From contig JAIWOH010000183.1 in the NCBI GenBank assembly GCA_020216985.1, positions 1 to 10,000 of the forward strand: a stretch of 10,000 nucleotides of DNA. The letters run 5' to 3'. Made by a program: the position numbers and the translations under genes. The notes below the pieces were generated by a model. The model did no database searches and was not told where the DNA came from. It was given only the letters and a program-made list of their open reading frames with translations. The stretch comes from Nitrospira sp. GTDB taxonomy: Bacteria > Nitrospirota > Nitrospiria > Nitrospirales > Nitrospiraceae. This document shows positions 1 to 6,250 of the stretch, piece by piece; the stretch's first letter is position 1; each line of letters begins with the position of its first letter.

Positions 1-729
1 GTGGAACCGTCGGTACTTTGCGTGATCGGCATGCGGCTCGTCGCGGGTGTTGATGATCGGTCGCTTGACCATCGTGTTGAGATCGACCAAACATTCAAAA
101 AAATCCGCGCGCTGAGAAATCTGGTATTCGGCGGGACTCGTCTGATTTTCCGCTCCGACCTTGCCGGCGCCGGCAAAGATCGGCCTCGTCACCAGGAAAG
201 GAACCAACGATCGGACGATGTTTTCGAACGGCACGGTCCTGGAAACCAGATAATTCTCATGATACCCGTAGCTGTTGCCCTTGCCGTCTGAATTGTTCTT
301 GTACAGGACGTACAGATCCCGCCCCATCACTCTCGCCATTTCCTGGAGACTTTGGGCCAGAATCCGCTCTCCCGCCCGTTCAAACGCCACGACTTCACGA
401 GCCCGTGAACATTCCGGCGTGGAATATTCCGGATGGGCGCCGTCCACGTACAGTCGTCCGCCGTTGGCCAGCACTTTGTTCAGTTGTCGATTGTAATCCG
501 GATTGGGACGTTCCCGCTCTCCCTCGACTTCGAACCCTCTAGCGTCCAAGAGCGGATTTTCGTGTTCGTAATCCCAAATCGCGGCAGGGGCGGGAATTCT
601 TCTATAGTGTCCGATCACGGCGATGGAGCTCGACACAGGATCGGAAAGGGACGAGTCCTTTGCCGCGACGCCGAATTCAGTCTCGGTACCCAGCACGCGC
701 GGATAAGTCGTTGGGGTGTCTTTCCGCAT
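1..729 (-). CDS. dop: Dop, Pup/UBact deamidase-depupylase (5' part; continues beyond the left edge)
   Basis: The first 243 codons are present; the family is about 500 residues, so roughly half is missing. Dop belongs to the carboxylate-amine/glutamine-synthetase-like fold shared with the ligase PafA. It deamidates the C-terminal Gln of Pup-type tags and cleaves tags from substrates. Visible motifs are GTETEFG at residues 14-20 (ATP/Mg-binding glutamates), NGGRLYVDGAHPEYSTPE at 89-106 with D96 in the position of the catalytic aspartate, and NNSDGKGNSYGYHENYL at 145-161. The segment around 36-80, with WDYEHENPLLDARGF at 52-66, matches the Dop-specific loop region that PafA lacks, so I call Dop rather than PafA. 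The ATG lies 7 bases after the arc stop and has no clear Shine-Dalgarno, suggesting translational coupling to arc. In Nitrospirota the tag is expected to be UBact rather than classical Pup; that is inferred from the likely lineage, as the tag gene is outside the window. Confidence 0.93.
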   Translation of the reverse strand, partial: MRKDTPTTYPRVLGTETEFGVAAKDSSLSDPVSSSIAVIGHYRRIPAPAAIWDYEHENPLLDARGFEVEGERERPNPDYNRQLNKVLANGGRLYVDGAHPEYSTPECSRAREVVAFERAGERILAQSLQEMARVMGRDLYVLYKNNSDGKGNSYGYHENYLVSRTVPFENIVRSLVPFLVTRPIFAGAGKVGAENQTSPAEYQISQRADFFECLVDLNTMVKRPIINTRDEPHADHAKYRRFH

Positions 730-736
730 GGAGACG

Positions 737-2506
737 TCAGAGGTAATGGCCCGTGGTCACGGTTTCGATCTGGCGAGACTCATCAGGTCCACCGCTGATC
801 GTTCTAATGTGAACGATCTTCTCACCCTTCTTCCCGGCTATTTTCGCCCAATCATCCGGATTGGTCGTATTGGGAAGATCTTCGTGCTCTTTGAACTCCT
901 CGCGGATGGCGCGCAACATATCATCCAACCGGAGACCGCTCCCTTCTCGCGCAATGGCCCGCTTCACGGCGAATTTCTTGGCGCGCGACACGATGCCCTC
1001 GATTAAGGCGCCGCTGGCAAAATCCTTGAAATACAGCACTTCTTTTTCGCCGTTGGCGTACGTCACCTCGATGAACTTGTTTTCCTCGCTGGCGGCATAC
1101 ATGGTCTCGACGGTCCGTGCGGTCAGCCGTTCCACGAAGGCTTGGCGGTCGCCCCCATGCCGGTCCAACTCGCTCTGATCGAACGGCAGATCCGGCGACA
1201 GGTACTTTGAAAAAATGTCCCGCGCCGCTTCAGCGTCCGGACGCCCGACTTTGACCTTGACATCCAGCCGGCCGGCCCGCAGCACCGCGGGGTCGATCAA
1301 ATCTTGCCGGTTGCTGGCGCCGATGACGATCACATTACGCAGACGCTCCACTCCGTCTATCTCCGATAAAAACTGCGGAACGATCGTCGATTCGATATCG
1401 GACGAGATGCCGCTCCCTCTCGTCCTGAACAACGCGTCCATTTCGTCGAAAAAGACGATTACCGGATGACCGTCTTCCGCGCGCTCCTTCGCCTTTTTGA
1501 AGACCTCCCGCACTTGCCGTTCGGACTCGCCGACGTACTTGTTGAGCAATTCAGGGCCTTTGACGTGGAGAAAATAACTGCGGATCTCCTTGCCCGTGCG
1601 GTGACCGAGTTTTTTGGCGATCGAATTGGCGACAGCCTTGGCGATGAGCGTTTTGCCGCAGCCGGGCGGCCCATACAACAAGACGCCTTTCGGAGCGCTC
1701 AGCTTGTACTCGGCGAACAGATCAGGATAAAGGAACGGCAATTCGACCGCGTCGCGTACTTGCTCCAGCTCTTTCTGAAGCCCGCCGATACGCGAGTAAT
1801 CGACGTCGGGAACCTCTTCCAGCACCAGTTCTTCCGCTTCCGATTTCGGCAGCTTTTCGATCACGTATCCGGAGCGAGGATCGTACAAGAGATGATCGCC
1901 GACGCTCAATCGATCGGCTAGCAACGGATCTCCCAACTCGACGACCTTCTCTTCGTCGAAGTGCAACGTCACGAGCGCGCGCCCTCCCTCTAACACGTCC
2001 TTGAGCCGCACCACTTCCCCCTGTCTGTCGAAGCTCTTCGCCTCAATGACGTTGAGTGCTTCGTTCAGCACGACTTCCTGTCCTTTTCTCAATTGAGAAC
2101 CGATGATGGAGGGATGAATGCTGACTTTCATTTTTCGGCCGGACACAAACACGTTTCCTGTTCCGTCTTCATTGAGACTCGAGAAAATGGCATACGACGA
2201 AGGAGGAGCCGTCAGCTTGTCGACTTCGGCACGCAGCGTCTCGATCTGCGTCTTCGCCTCTTGAAGCGCCGCGACCAGCCGTTCATTCTGCTTGTTCACC
2301 TGCTCAAGCTGGTAGCGCGATTGATACAATCGACGGATTTCTTCTTCCATCGATTGAATTTGCTCGCGGAGCCTGTCGGTTTCTCCGGCGTGCTCGTCGT
2401 TTTTGTGCATCATGCCCGCATTCCTCTCTGACAACCGCTTGGTGATTTTCTTGACGGAATCGCGGAGGGACCGGAGCCGGGTCTGTTGATTTTTGCTTTC
2501 TCCCAT
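737..2506 (-). CDS. mpa: Arc/Mpa proteasome-associated AAA ATPase
   Basis: This hexameric cytoplasmic ATPase recognises tagged proteins, unfolds them and feeds them into the 20S proteasome. Of 589 residues, about 43-98 are charged and heptad-like (the tag-binding coiled coil of Mpa/ARC) and about 104-220 correspond to the tandem OB inter-domain region. The AAA module follows: Walker A GPPGCGKT at 279-286, a pore-loop segment KGPELLNKYVGESE at 316-329, Walker B VIVFFDE at 349-355, sensor-1 N399 and arginine residues R410/R413. The protein ends GHYL, closely resembling the GQYL tail with which Mpa docks into the 20S alpha ring. Length is close to Mycobacterium Mpa (about 609). The annotated ATG at 2506 has no Shine-Dalgarno. 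ATG codons for M32 and M33 follow an AGAGGA at good spacing, so the true start may be 2413 (558 residues). The gene has its own candidate promoter and is followed after 7 bases by dop. Confidence 0.96.
   Translation of the reverse strand: MGESKNQQTRLRSLRDSVKKITKRLSERNAGMMHKNDEHAGETDRLREQIQSMEEEIRRLYQSRYQLEQVNKQNERLVAALQEAKTQIETLRAEVDKLTAPPSSYAIFSSLNEDGTGNVFVSGRKMKVSIHPSIIGSQLRKGQEVVLNEALNVIEAKSFDRQGEVVRLKDVLEGGRALVTLHFDEEKVVELGDPLLADRLSVGDHLLYDPRSGYVIEKLPKSEAEELVLEEVPDVDYSRIGGLQKELEQVRDAVELPFLYPDLFAEYKLSAPKGVLLYGPPGCGKTLIAKAVANSIAKKLGHRTGKEIRSYFLHVKGPELLNKYVGESERQVREVFKKAKERAEDGHPVIVFFDEMDALFRTRGSGISSDIESTIVPQFLSEIDGVERLRNVIVIGASNRQDLIDPAVLRAGRLDVKVKVGRPDAEAARDIFSKYLSPDLPFDQSELDRHGGDRQAFVERLTARTVETMYAASEENKFIEVTYANGEKEVLYFKDFASGALIEGIVSRAKKFAVKRAIAREGSGLRLDDMLRAIREEFKEHEDLPNTTNPDDWAKIAGKKGEKIVHIRTISGGPDESRQIETVTTGHYL
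2411..2429 (-). promoter_or_regulatory. Strong internal ribosome binding site before Arc M32
   Basis: On the minus strand AGAGAGGAA (2429-2421) precedes the ATG at 2413-2411; GAGGA ends 8 bases before the ATG, near-ideal spacing. The upstream ATG at 2506 has no comparable purine run. Either this is the real start of Arc, removing a basic 31-residue leader, or a second shorter isoform is made. The Arc coiled coil begins only about ten residues after M32, so no recognised domain would be lost. Confidence 0.5.
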
Positions 2507-2569
2507 GTGCGGCGCTCGACATTCGCCCCCGACATCGGTCGAAAGCGAGTCCGTATGCTCCTTTTTCGA

Positions 2570-2598
2570 ATTCTAACACCCGACCCTGGGGTGGTCAA
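2570..2598 (-). promoter_or_regulatory. Sigma-70-like promoter for arc-dop
   Basis: In the 104-base gap between the ThiE/TenI gene and arc, the minus strand reads TTGACC (2598-2593), a 17-base spacer, then TAGAAT (2575-2570). Each hexamer matches the consensus at five of six positions with optimal spacing. Transcription would start near 2563, giving a leader of about 57 bases to the 2506 ATG or about 150 bases to the 2413 ATG. It begins 13 bases after the preceding stop codon, so the proteasome genes can be expressed separately from the thiamine genes. Confidence 0.6.
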
Positions 2599-2610
2599 CT
2601 GGAGCGGCGC

Positions 2611-3273
2611 TTACGCGCGCGGGATTGCGCGAGCATCGGAATTGGACGACGCAGCCAGTGCCGCCAACAGATCGCGGGTCGCGGAAGCGACGTCGTCGCG
2701 ACCGAGAATCGCCCCGATGACCGCGACGCCGTGCGCGCCGGCTTGACGAACGGCTGGCACCGATGCACAAGTAATTCCCCCGATAGCGAACACCGGAACC
2801 GTTGAGAGCCGACAGGCTTCGGCCAATCGCTCCAGTCCGACGGGAGATCCGAACTGCCGCTTCGACGGCGTCTCAAAGACCGGCCCGAACACGACGTAGT
2901 CCGCCCTTTCCTGATTGGCGGCTTGCACTTCCGCGAGAGAATGCGTCGAAATCCCTATCAGGCGATCGGTCCCGACCAACCGGCGAGCGGCCGAGAGCGG
3001 GAGGCTATCGGTACGCAAATGAACGCCAGCCAGATTCATCGCCAACATCAGATCGACCCGATCGTTGACGATCAATGGCACGGCCCTGAATTTTGTAAAC
3101 GATCCGATCTCGCGCCCCAACCGAATCAGTTCTCGTGTCGGCAAATCTCGCTCGCGAAGCTGAATGGCCGGCAGCCCCGCCTCGACGGCCTGGCGAAGAA
3201 GCTCTAGGAGGGGGCGCCCCCGTGTTTGGGTTCGATCCGTGACCAATAGCAGGCGAAAATCAACGGACCGCAT
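2611..3273 (-). CDS. thiE: ThiE/TenI-family protein (thiamine-phosphate synthase or thiazole tautomerase)
   Basis: The 220-residue TIM-barrel protein is of normal length for the family. ThiE couples the pyrimidine and thiazole phosphates of thiamine; TenI aromatises the thiazole made by ThiG. Family blocks seen: QLRERD (38-43), VNDRVD (69-74), GVHLRTDSLP (83-92), STHS (109-112), FGPVFETPSK (129-138), AIGGI (163-167) and GVAVIG (182-187). The evidence for ThiE versus TenI is mixed. FGPVFETPSK has the Pro and Thr-x-x-Lys pattern usual in ThiE and lacks the His that TenI is reported to use (FGHVFET). Against that, QLRERD carries Arg where ThiE usually has Lys, and GVHLRTDSLP lacks the usual GQxD whose Asp helps bind magnesium. 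The gene follows thiG, a context seen for both. The ATG at 3273 has no clear Shine-Dalgarno. The ThiE symbol is a default; only the family is secure. Confidence 0.88.
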   Translation of the reverse strand: MRSVDFRLLLVTDRTQTRGRPLLELLRQAVEAGLPAIQLRERDLPTRELIRLGREIGSFTKFRAVPLIVNDRVDLMLAMNLAGVHLRTDSLPLSAARRLVGTDRLIGISTHSLAEVQAANQERADYVVFGPVFETPSKRQFGSPVGLERLAEACRLSTVPVFAIGGITCASVPAVRQAGAHGVAVIGAILGRDDVASATRDLLAALAASSNSDARAIPRA

Positions 3274-3381
3274 ACGGTGATCGAGAGAGACCAGGCGTCG
3301 CGCGCATGCACCGCATGGCGCACCCTCGCATCGGAAAAACGGCCGAGCAACCGTCAGTTCGTACCAGCGACTTGGAACGGC

Positions 3382-4155
3382 TCAAAGCATTCCCTCAATC
3401 GGACTGCTCGCCGTCGCATAGAGCTTTTTGGGAATTCGGCCGGCCTTGTACGCCAACCGGCCGGCCCAGACCGCGTATTTCATCGCTTCCGCCATGGCAA
3501 TGGGATCTCGCGCGCCGGCGATGGCCGTATTCATCAGTACCGCGTCGGCCCCGTATTCCATGGCCAACGCCGCGTCTGACGCCGTTCCCACGCCGGCATC
3601 GACGATGACCGGGACGTTGACGCTCTCCATGAGGATCTTCAGATTGTACGGATTTCTGATCCCAAGTCCCGATCCGATCGGCGCGGCCAACGGCATCACG
3701 GCCGGGCATCCGATATCGACCAGTTTCTTGGCGACGATCGGGTCATCGTTGGTGTATGGCAGCACGACGAACCCTTCTTTGATCAGAATTCTTGCCGCTT
3801 CAATCAAACCCGCCGTATCAGGAAACAACGTTTTTTCGTCTCCGATCACCTCGAGTTTCACCAAGTCGGAGACGCCGGCGGCGCGGGCAAGACGGGAATA
3901 CCGCACCGCGTCTTCCACCGTGTAGCAACCGGCCGTATTGGGGAGAATCGTGTATTTCTTGGGATCAATGTAGTCGAGCAGGTTTTCTTTGGATCGATCG
4001 GTAATATTGACGCGGCGTACCGCCACCGTGACGACGTCGGCTCCCGACATCTCGATGGCTTTTTGGGTTTCGGCGAAACTCTTGTATTTGCCCGTTCCTA
4101 CCCACAGTCGTGACTTGAACTCACGCCCTGCGATGATCAACCGATCGTCCGTCAT
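3382..4155 (-). CDS. thiG: ThiG thiazole synthase
   Basis: ThiG condenses deoxyxylulose 5-phosphate, dehydroglycine (or glycine-derived imine) and the sulfur carried on ThiS-thiocarboxylate into the thiazole of thiamine, in the cytoplasm. The 257-residue TIM barrel shows ThiG hallmarks: PNTAGC at 72-77, KLEVIGD at 100-106 where K100 is the Schiff-base lysine, [11 protein letters not shown] at 155-165, [11 protein letters not shown] at 185-195 (phosphate binding), [11 protein letters not shown] at 208-218, and the typical C-terminus ASSPIEGML. The reading frame is open 75 bases further upstream, but the start chosen is the ATG at 4155: AGAGG lies 5 bases before it, and translation there gives a normal ThiG N-terminus ([13 protein letters not shown]). 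It begins 10 bases after the thiS stop, and the Shine-Dalgarno starts right after that stop codon, consistent with coupled translation. Confidence 0.97.
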   Translation of the reverse strand: MTDDRLIIAGREFKSRLWVGTGKYKSFAETQKAIEMSGADVVTVAVRRVNITDRSKENLLDYIDPKKYTILPNTAGCYTVEDAVRYSRLARAAGVSDLVKLEVIGDEKTLFPDTAGLIEAARILIKEGFVVLPYTNDDPIVAKKLVDIGCPAVMPLAAPIGSGLGIRNPYNLKILMESVNVPVIVDAGVGTASDAALAMEYGADAVLMNTAIAGARDPIAMAEAMKYAVWAGRLAYKAGRIPKKLYATASSPIEGML

Positions 4156-4165
4156 AGCCCCCTCT

Positions 4166-4468
4166 TCAAAAAATGGCGGGAGAAGCTGTGCGCTCTTTGG
4201 ATTCCTTCGGTTCGCCCACGCGGGGCGCATCGACGCTCCCGTCGCCGATGCACAATGCTCCTCCGCCGATAAAGCTCAGAATCTCCACACGATCGCCGTC
4301 CCGAAGCCGATGTTCCGCGAACTTTGCACGGTCCAAAATTTCAAGGTTGACCTCCACCGCCACGCGGTCGGTCGCAATCTCCAGATCCCGCAACAAATCG
4401 GCCACCGTCACGCCGCCACGCCAATCCCTTATCTCGCCGTTCACCTGAATTTTGATCGCTTCACCCAT
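4166..4468 (-). CDS. thiS: ThiS sulfur-carrier protein with an unusual C-terminal extension
   Basis: ThiS is a small beta-grasp, ubiquitin-like protein whose C-terminal Gly-Gly is adenylylated by ThiF and converted to the thiocarboxylate that supplies sulfur to ThiG. Residues 5-70 read as a standard ThiS: IKIQVNGE at 5-12, VTVADLL at 20-26, [10 protein letters not shown] at 37-46, and [15 protein letters not shown] at 56-70. ThiS normally stops at or just after these glycines (about 65-75 residues). Here the frame continues for 30 more residues (71-100), a hydrophilic tail rich in Gly, Pro, Lys and Glu with no recognised domain, to a stop just before the thiG Shine-Dalgarno. As written, the glycines are buried and would need cleavage to function. 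Start: ATG at 4468 with AGGA 8 bases upstream; an in-frame ATG at 4477 (103 residues) is also possible. A TTG at 4489 was not chosen. Confidence 0.9.
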   Translation of the reverse strand: MGEAIKIQVNGEIRDWRGGVTVADLLRDLEIATDRVAVEVNLEILDRAKFAEHRLRDGDRVEILSFIGGGALCIGDGSVDAPRVGEPKESKERTASPAIF

Positions 4469-4475
4469 GACAGTC

Positions 4476-4505
4476 ATCCTAGGGGACAAGAATTCGCCTT
4501 GTCAA
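4476..4505 (-). promoter_or_regulatory. Candidate promoter for thiS-thiG-thiE
   Basis: On the minus strand a perfect TTGACA (4505-4500) is followed after 18 bases by TAGGAT (4481-4476), four of six matches to a -10 box. If used, transcription would start at or within a base or two of the ATG at 4468, giving a leaderless or nearly leaderless message and making the AGGA inside the -10 box irrelevant. That makes it suspect; the real promoter may lie slightly upstream in the shared 4469-4581 gap. No thi-box (TPP riboswitch) core motifs were seen there. Confidence 0.3.
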
Positions 4506-4581
4506 TCAAGGCTGCTTGCTCAAACGGCCCGGAACAACGCACAATAGACCTATCAATCCGCTCATCCGGCTGGTCATCACC

Positions 4582-5061
4582 ATGCACGAGAACAACCGGC
4601 GACTGGCGACTCTCTTTCGATCAATGGCCGAACTACTCTCGGCTCAACGAGCGAACCCCTACCGAGTTCGGGCCTATCAACGGGCGGCGGAGGCCTTGCT
4701 GGCTCTCGAAGAAGACGTCGCAGCCGTGGCAAACCGCCGTCAGTTGGAAGACATCGAGGGGATCGGCAAAGACCTAGCCAAGAAAATCATGGAATTTCTT
4801 GAGAGTGGAACGATCCGCGCCTATGAAGAGCTTAAAACCCCCTTGCCGCCGGAGGTAAAAGCCTGGGCTTCTCTGCCGGGGTTTTCAGATTCCCTTGTGA
4901 CATACCTGTACTTTCGCCTCGGTATTCGAACCCTTCCGGACTTGGAGCAACTGATCCGCTCCCATCTGCTTCGCACAGTGCCGGGATTTTCAGGGTCCGA
5001 ACAGGAATTGCTCGATGCCGTTCAGCGGCTCATGGCACAAAGAGACCAGCCTGCCAACTAA
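4582..5061 (+). CDS. Stand-alone helix-hairpin-helix protein resembling the N-terminus of PolX
   Basis: This 159-residue protein is the only plus-strand gene. Its opening, NNRRLATLFRSMAELLSAQ (4-22), followed by NPYRVRAYQRAAEALLAL (25-42), matches the 8-kDa domain of bacterial family X polymerases. LEDIEGIGKDLAKKIMEFLESG (first at 56, last at 77) is a good helix-hairpin-helix with the GIGKDLA hairpin. Residues 96-125 (ASLPGFSDSLVTYLYFRLGI then TLPDL) and 130-150 (VPGFSGSEQELL) align with the second hairpin and the GFGEKTE-like end of the fingers. The polymerase palm with catalytic aspartates and the PHP exonuclease domain are absent, with no remnant in the 18 bases before the next gene. It probably binds DNA; no catalytic role can be assigned. 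The frame opens at a TTG at 4516, but the polX-like homology starts at the ATG at 4582. No clear Shine-Dalgarno is visible. Confidence 0.82.
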   Translation: MHENNRRLATLFRSMAELLSAQRANPYRVRAYQRAAEALLALEEDVAAVANRRQLEDIEGIGKDLAKKIMEFLESGTIRAYEELKTPLPPEVKAWASLPGFSDSLVTYLYFRLGIRTLPDLEQLIRSHLLRTVPGFSGSEQELLDAVQRLMAQRDQPAN

Positions 5062-5079
5062 ACCGAGATGAAGAGGCGC

Positions 5080-6069
5080 CTACGGGATTGAGGGAACGGC
5101 CTCGCAGGAAACCGCCTCCGCAGAACGCGACGTCGGACGCCGGCAAGGGGACGGGTCGACATCGCGAGGAGAAGAAGCGACGGCTTGGCCTTCAGCCAAC
5201 AATCGCTCAAGGGCCGCGGAGACGGCCAACAACCCCTTGGCGGCCGGAGACTCGGGAACAGCCTCGACGACAGGCATGAATTTTTGAACCGCTTGTCCCA
5301 CGGCCGGGTCTTCGGGGATCTCTCCAAGAAAGACGATGTCGCCGCCGACGTAGTCTCGAAGAACTTTGCGAAGATACAGCACGTTGACGTGGGAGCGACC
5401 GAAGGCGCGATTGACGATCAATCCGGGTCGAAACGCCCGCAAAGCTGCGGCCGCCACGTCTCGCCCCTCCGGATCGGTCGCTCCCGCGACATCCATGACT
5501 TCCCCCACACTGGAAAAGTCTCGGTTGGACAGGGTCTCGGACAAAGGACTGCGGGCAAGAAAACAGGCCAGCACTCGCCGGATCGCCGCCAATTTGATGA
5601 ATCGGTACAGATCCAGCACCGACGTCGGCTCGGACGTGGCGACCGCGAGATGAACATCGGCCATCAGAAAGAAATCCAGCGAATGGTAGTTGGTCCCAGC
5701 TCCGACGTCGATGACAACCACGTCTGCATCGAGGTCTTGAAATTGATTCATCAACCGTTTCTTGCGGGCATAGGCCATGTTGGCCGTCGCCAAGGTGTCA
5801 CCAGTCCCCGCAATGAGGCGGAGGTTCGGATGAAACGTGACCGGGATGGCCACGTCTCTCAAGCGGTGAACCCGTTTGTTTAAAAAATCCGTGAGAGTGA
5901 CCGGCGGTTTCAGTTCTCCAAGCAAGATGTGGGCATCGGCTCCCCCCACATCAAGATCTGCCAGCAGAACCTGTCGACCAGTCTTTGCGAGCGCCAGCGC
6001 CAGGTTGGTCGAGACGACGCTCTTTCCCACACCGCCTTTCCCTGATGCCACGGAAATAAGAGTCGCCAT
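5080..6069 (-). CDS. MinD/ParA-family P-loop ATPase (FlhG-like), function unknown
   Basis: The 329-residue protein has the deviant Walker A SGKGGVGKS at 9-17 with the signature K11 and K16, the switch segment LADLDVGGADAH at 36-47, and VVVIDVGAGTNYHSLDFFLM at 117-136 as the switch II/Walker B region. These place it among membrane- or surface-cycling SIMIBI ATPases (MinD, FlhG/FleN, Mrp). The ANMAYARKK (96-104) and ID-GAGT-LDFFL pattern is closest to FlhG-like and uncharacterised MinD relatives. A C-terminal amphipathic membrane-targeting helix like that of MinD is not evident; residues 299-329 are Pro/Ser/Arg-rich and probably disordered. No flhF, fliA, minC or minE lies nearby, so the partner is unknown. 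It converges with the plus-strand helix-hairpin-helix gene, with 18 bases between their stop codons and no obvious shared terminator. The start ATG has only a weak ribosome binding site. Confidence 0.85.
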   Translation of the reverse strand: MATLISVASGKGGVGKSVVSTNLALALAKTGRQVLLADLDVGGADAHILLGELKPPVTLTDFLNKRVHRLRDVAIPVTFHPNLRLIAGTGDTLATANMAYARKKRLMNQFQDLDADVVVIDVGAGTNYHSLDFFLMADVHLAVATSEPTSVLDLYRFIKLAAIRRVLACFLARSPLSETLSNRDFSSVGEVMDVAGATDPEGRDVAAAALRAFRPGLIVNRAFGRSHVNVLYLRKVLRDYVGGDIVFLGEIPEDPAVGQAVQKFMPVVEAVPESPAAKGLLAVSAALERLLAEGQAVASSPRDVDPSPCRRPTSRSAEAVSCEAVPSIP

Positions 6070-6126
6070 GAGATCAGCCGTTTACCTATGTCGGGGAGGA
6101 ATCCGTTTGCGCTGGAGAAGCGCGTC

Positions 6127-6151
6127 CGTCGACATAATTAAGCTGTCGACG
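6127..6151. repeat. 8-bp perfect inverted repeat at the predicted start of the minD-like transcript
   Basis: CGTCGACA (6127-6134) and its exact complement TGTCGACG (6144-6151) flank the 9-base AT-rich centre TAATTAAGC. It sits immediately downstream of the TACAAT box, so it would cover the transcription start. A dimeric-regulator operator is the simplest reading; a 5' mRNA stem-loop is the alternative. The regulator is unknown. Confidence 0.55.
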
Positions 6152-6156
6152 CCCCC

Positions 6157-6162
6157 ATTGTA
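6157..6162 (-). promoter_or_regulatory. Candidate -10 box for the MinD-like gene
   Basis: The minus strand reads TACAAT, five of six to the consensus, about 88 bases before the start codon. It is preceded by an AT-rich run that could act as an UP-like element. A convincing -35 at 16-18 bases is not visible; the nearest TTG-containing hexamer, TTGCTT, is 20 bases upstream. Start of transcription would be near 6150. Confidence 0.35.
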
Positions 6163-6209
6163 TCGATTGGGGAAAAATTGAAAAGCAAAATATGGGATTC
6201 AGGAACCCC

Positions 6210-6250
6210 GTCCCGACTTCCCCCGAGGGAAACCTTGGGAAAGTCGGGAC
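6210..6250. repeat. Strong stem-loop downstream of the S41 protease gene
   Basis: GTCCCGACTT (6210-6219) pairs perfectly with AAGTCGGGAC (6241-6250) around a 21-base loop, and CCC/GGG inside the loop can extend the stem past a one-base bulge. It lies about 120 bases after the S41 stop codon. No T-run follows on either strand, so it is not a textbook terminator; it could stabilise the 3' end of the message, assist rho-dependent termination, or be a dispersed repeat unit. Confidence 0.6.

Noticed and set aside
4156..4230. Extended N-terminus of ThiG
   Set aside because: The added 25 residues overlap the end of thiS, do not look like ThiG, and the internal ATG at 4155 has a strong Shine-Dalgarno.
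4469..4581. TPP riboswitch (thi box) before thiS
   Set aside because: The gap is only about 110 bases and I see neither CTGAGA nor ACCTGA-type core motifs.
3989..4777. A 262-codon open frame on the plus strand
   Set aside because: It spans thiG and thiS in antisense and the start of the helix-hairpin-helix gene out of frame; no recognisable protein features.
5062..5079. Terminator between the converging genes
   Set aside because: Only the short palindrome AGGCGCCT is present, with no stable stem and no T-run.
6082..6135. A 17-codon upstream open frame in the MinD-like leader
   Set aside because: It is in frame with and close to the main start, but has no ribosome binding site and begins inside the inverted repeat; likely chance.
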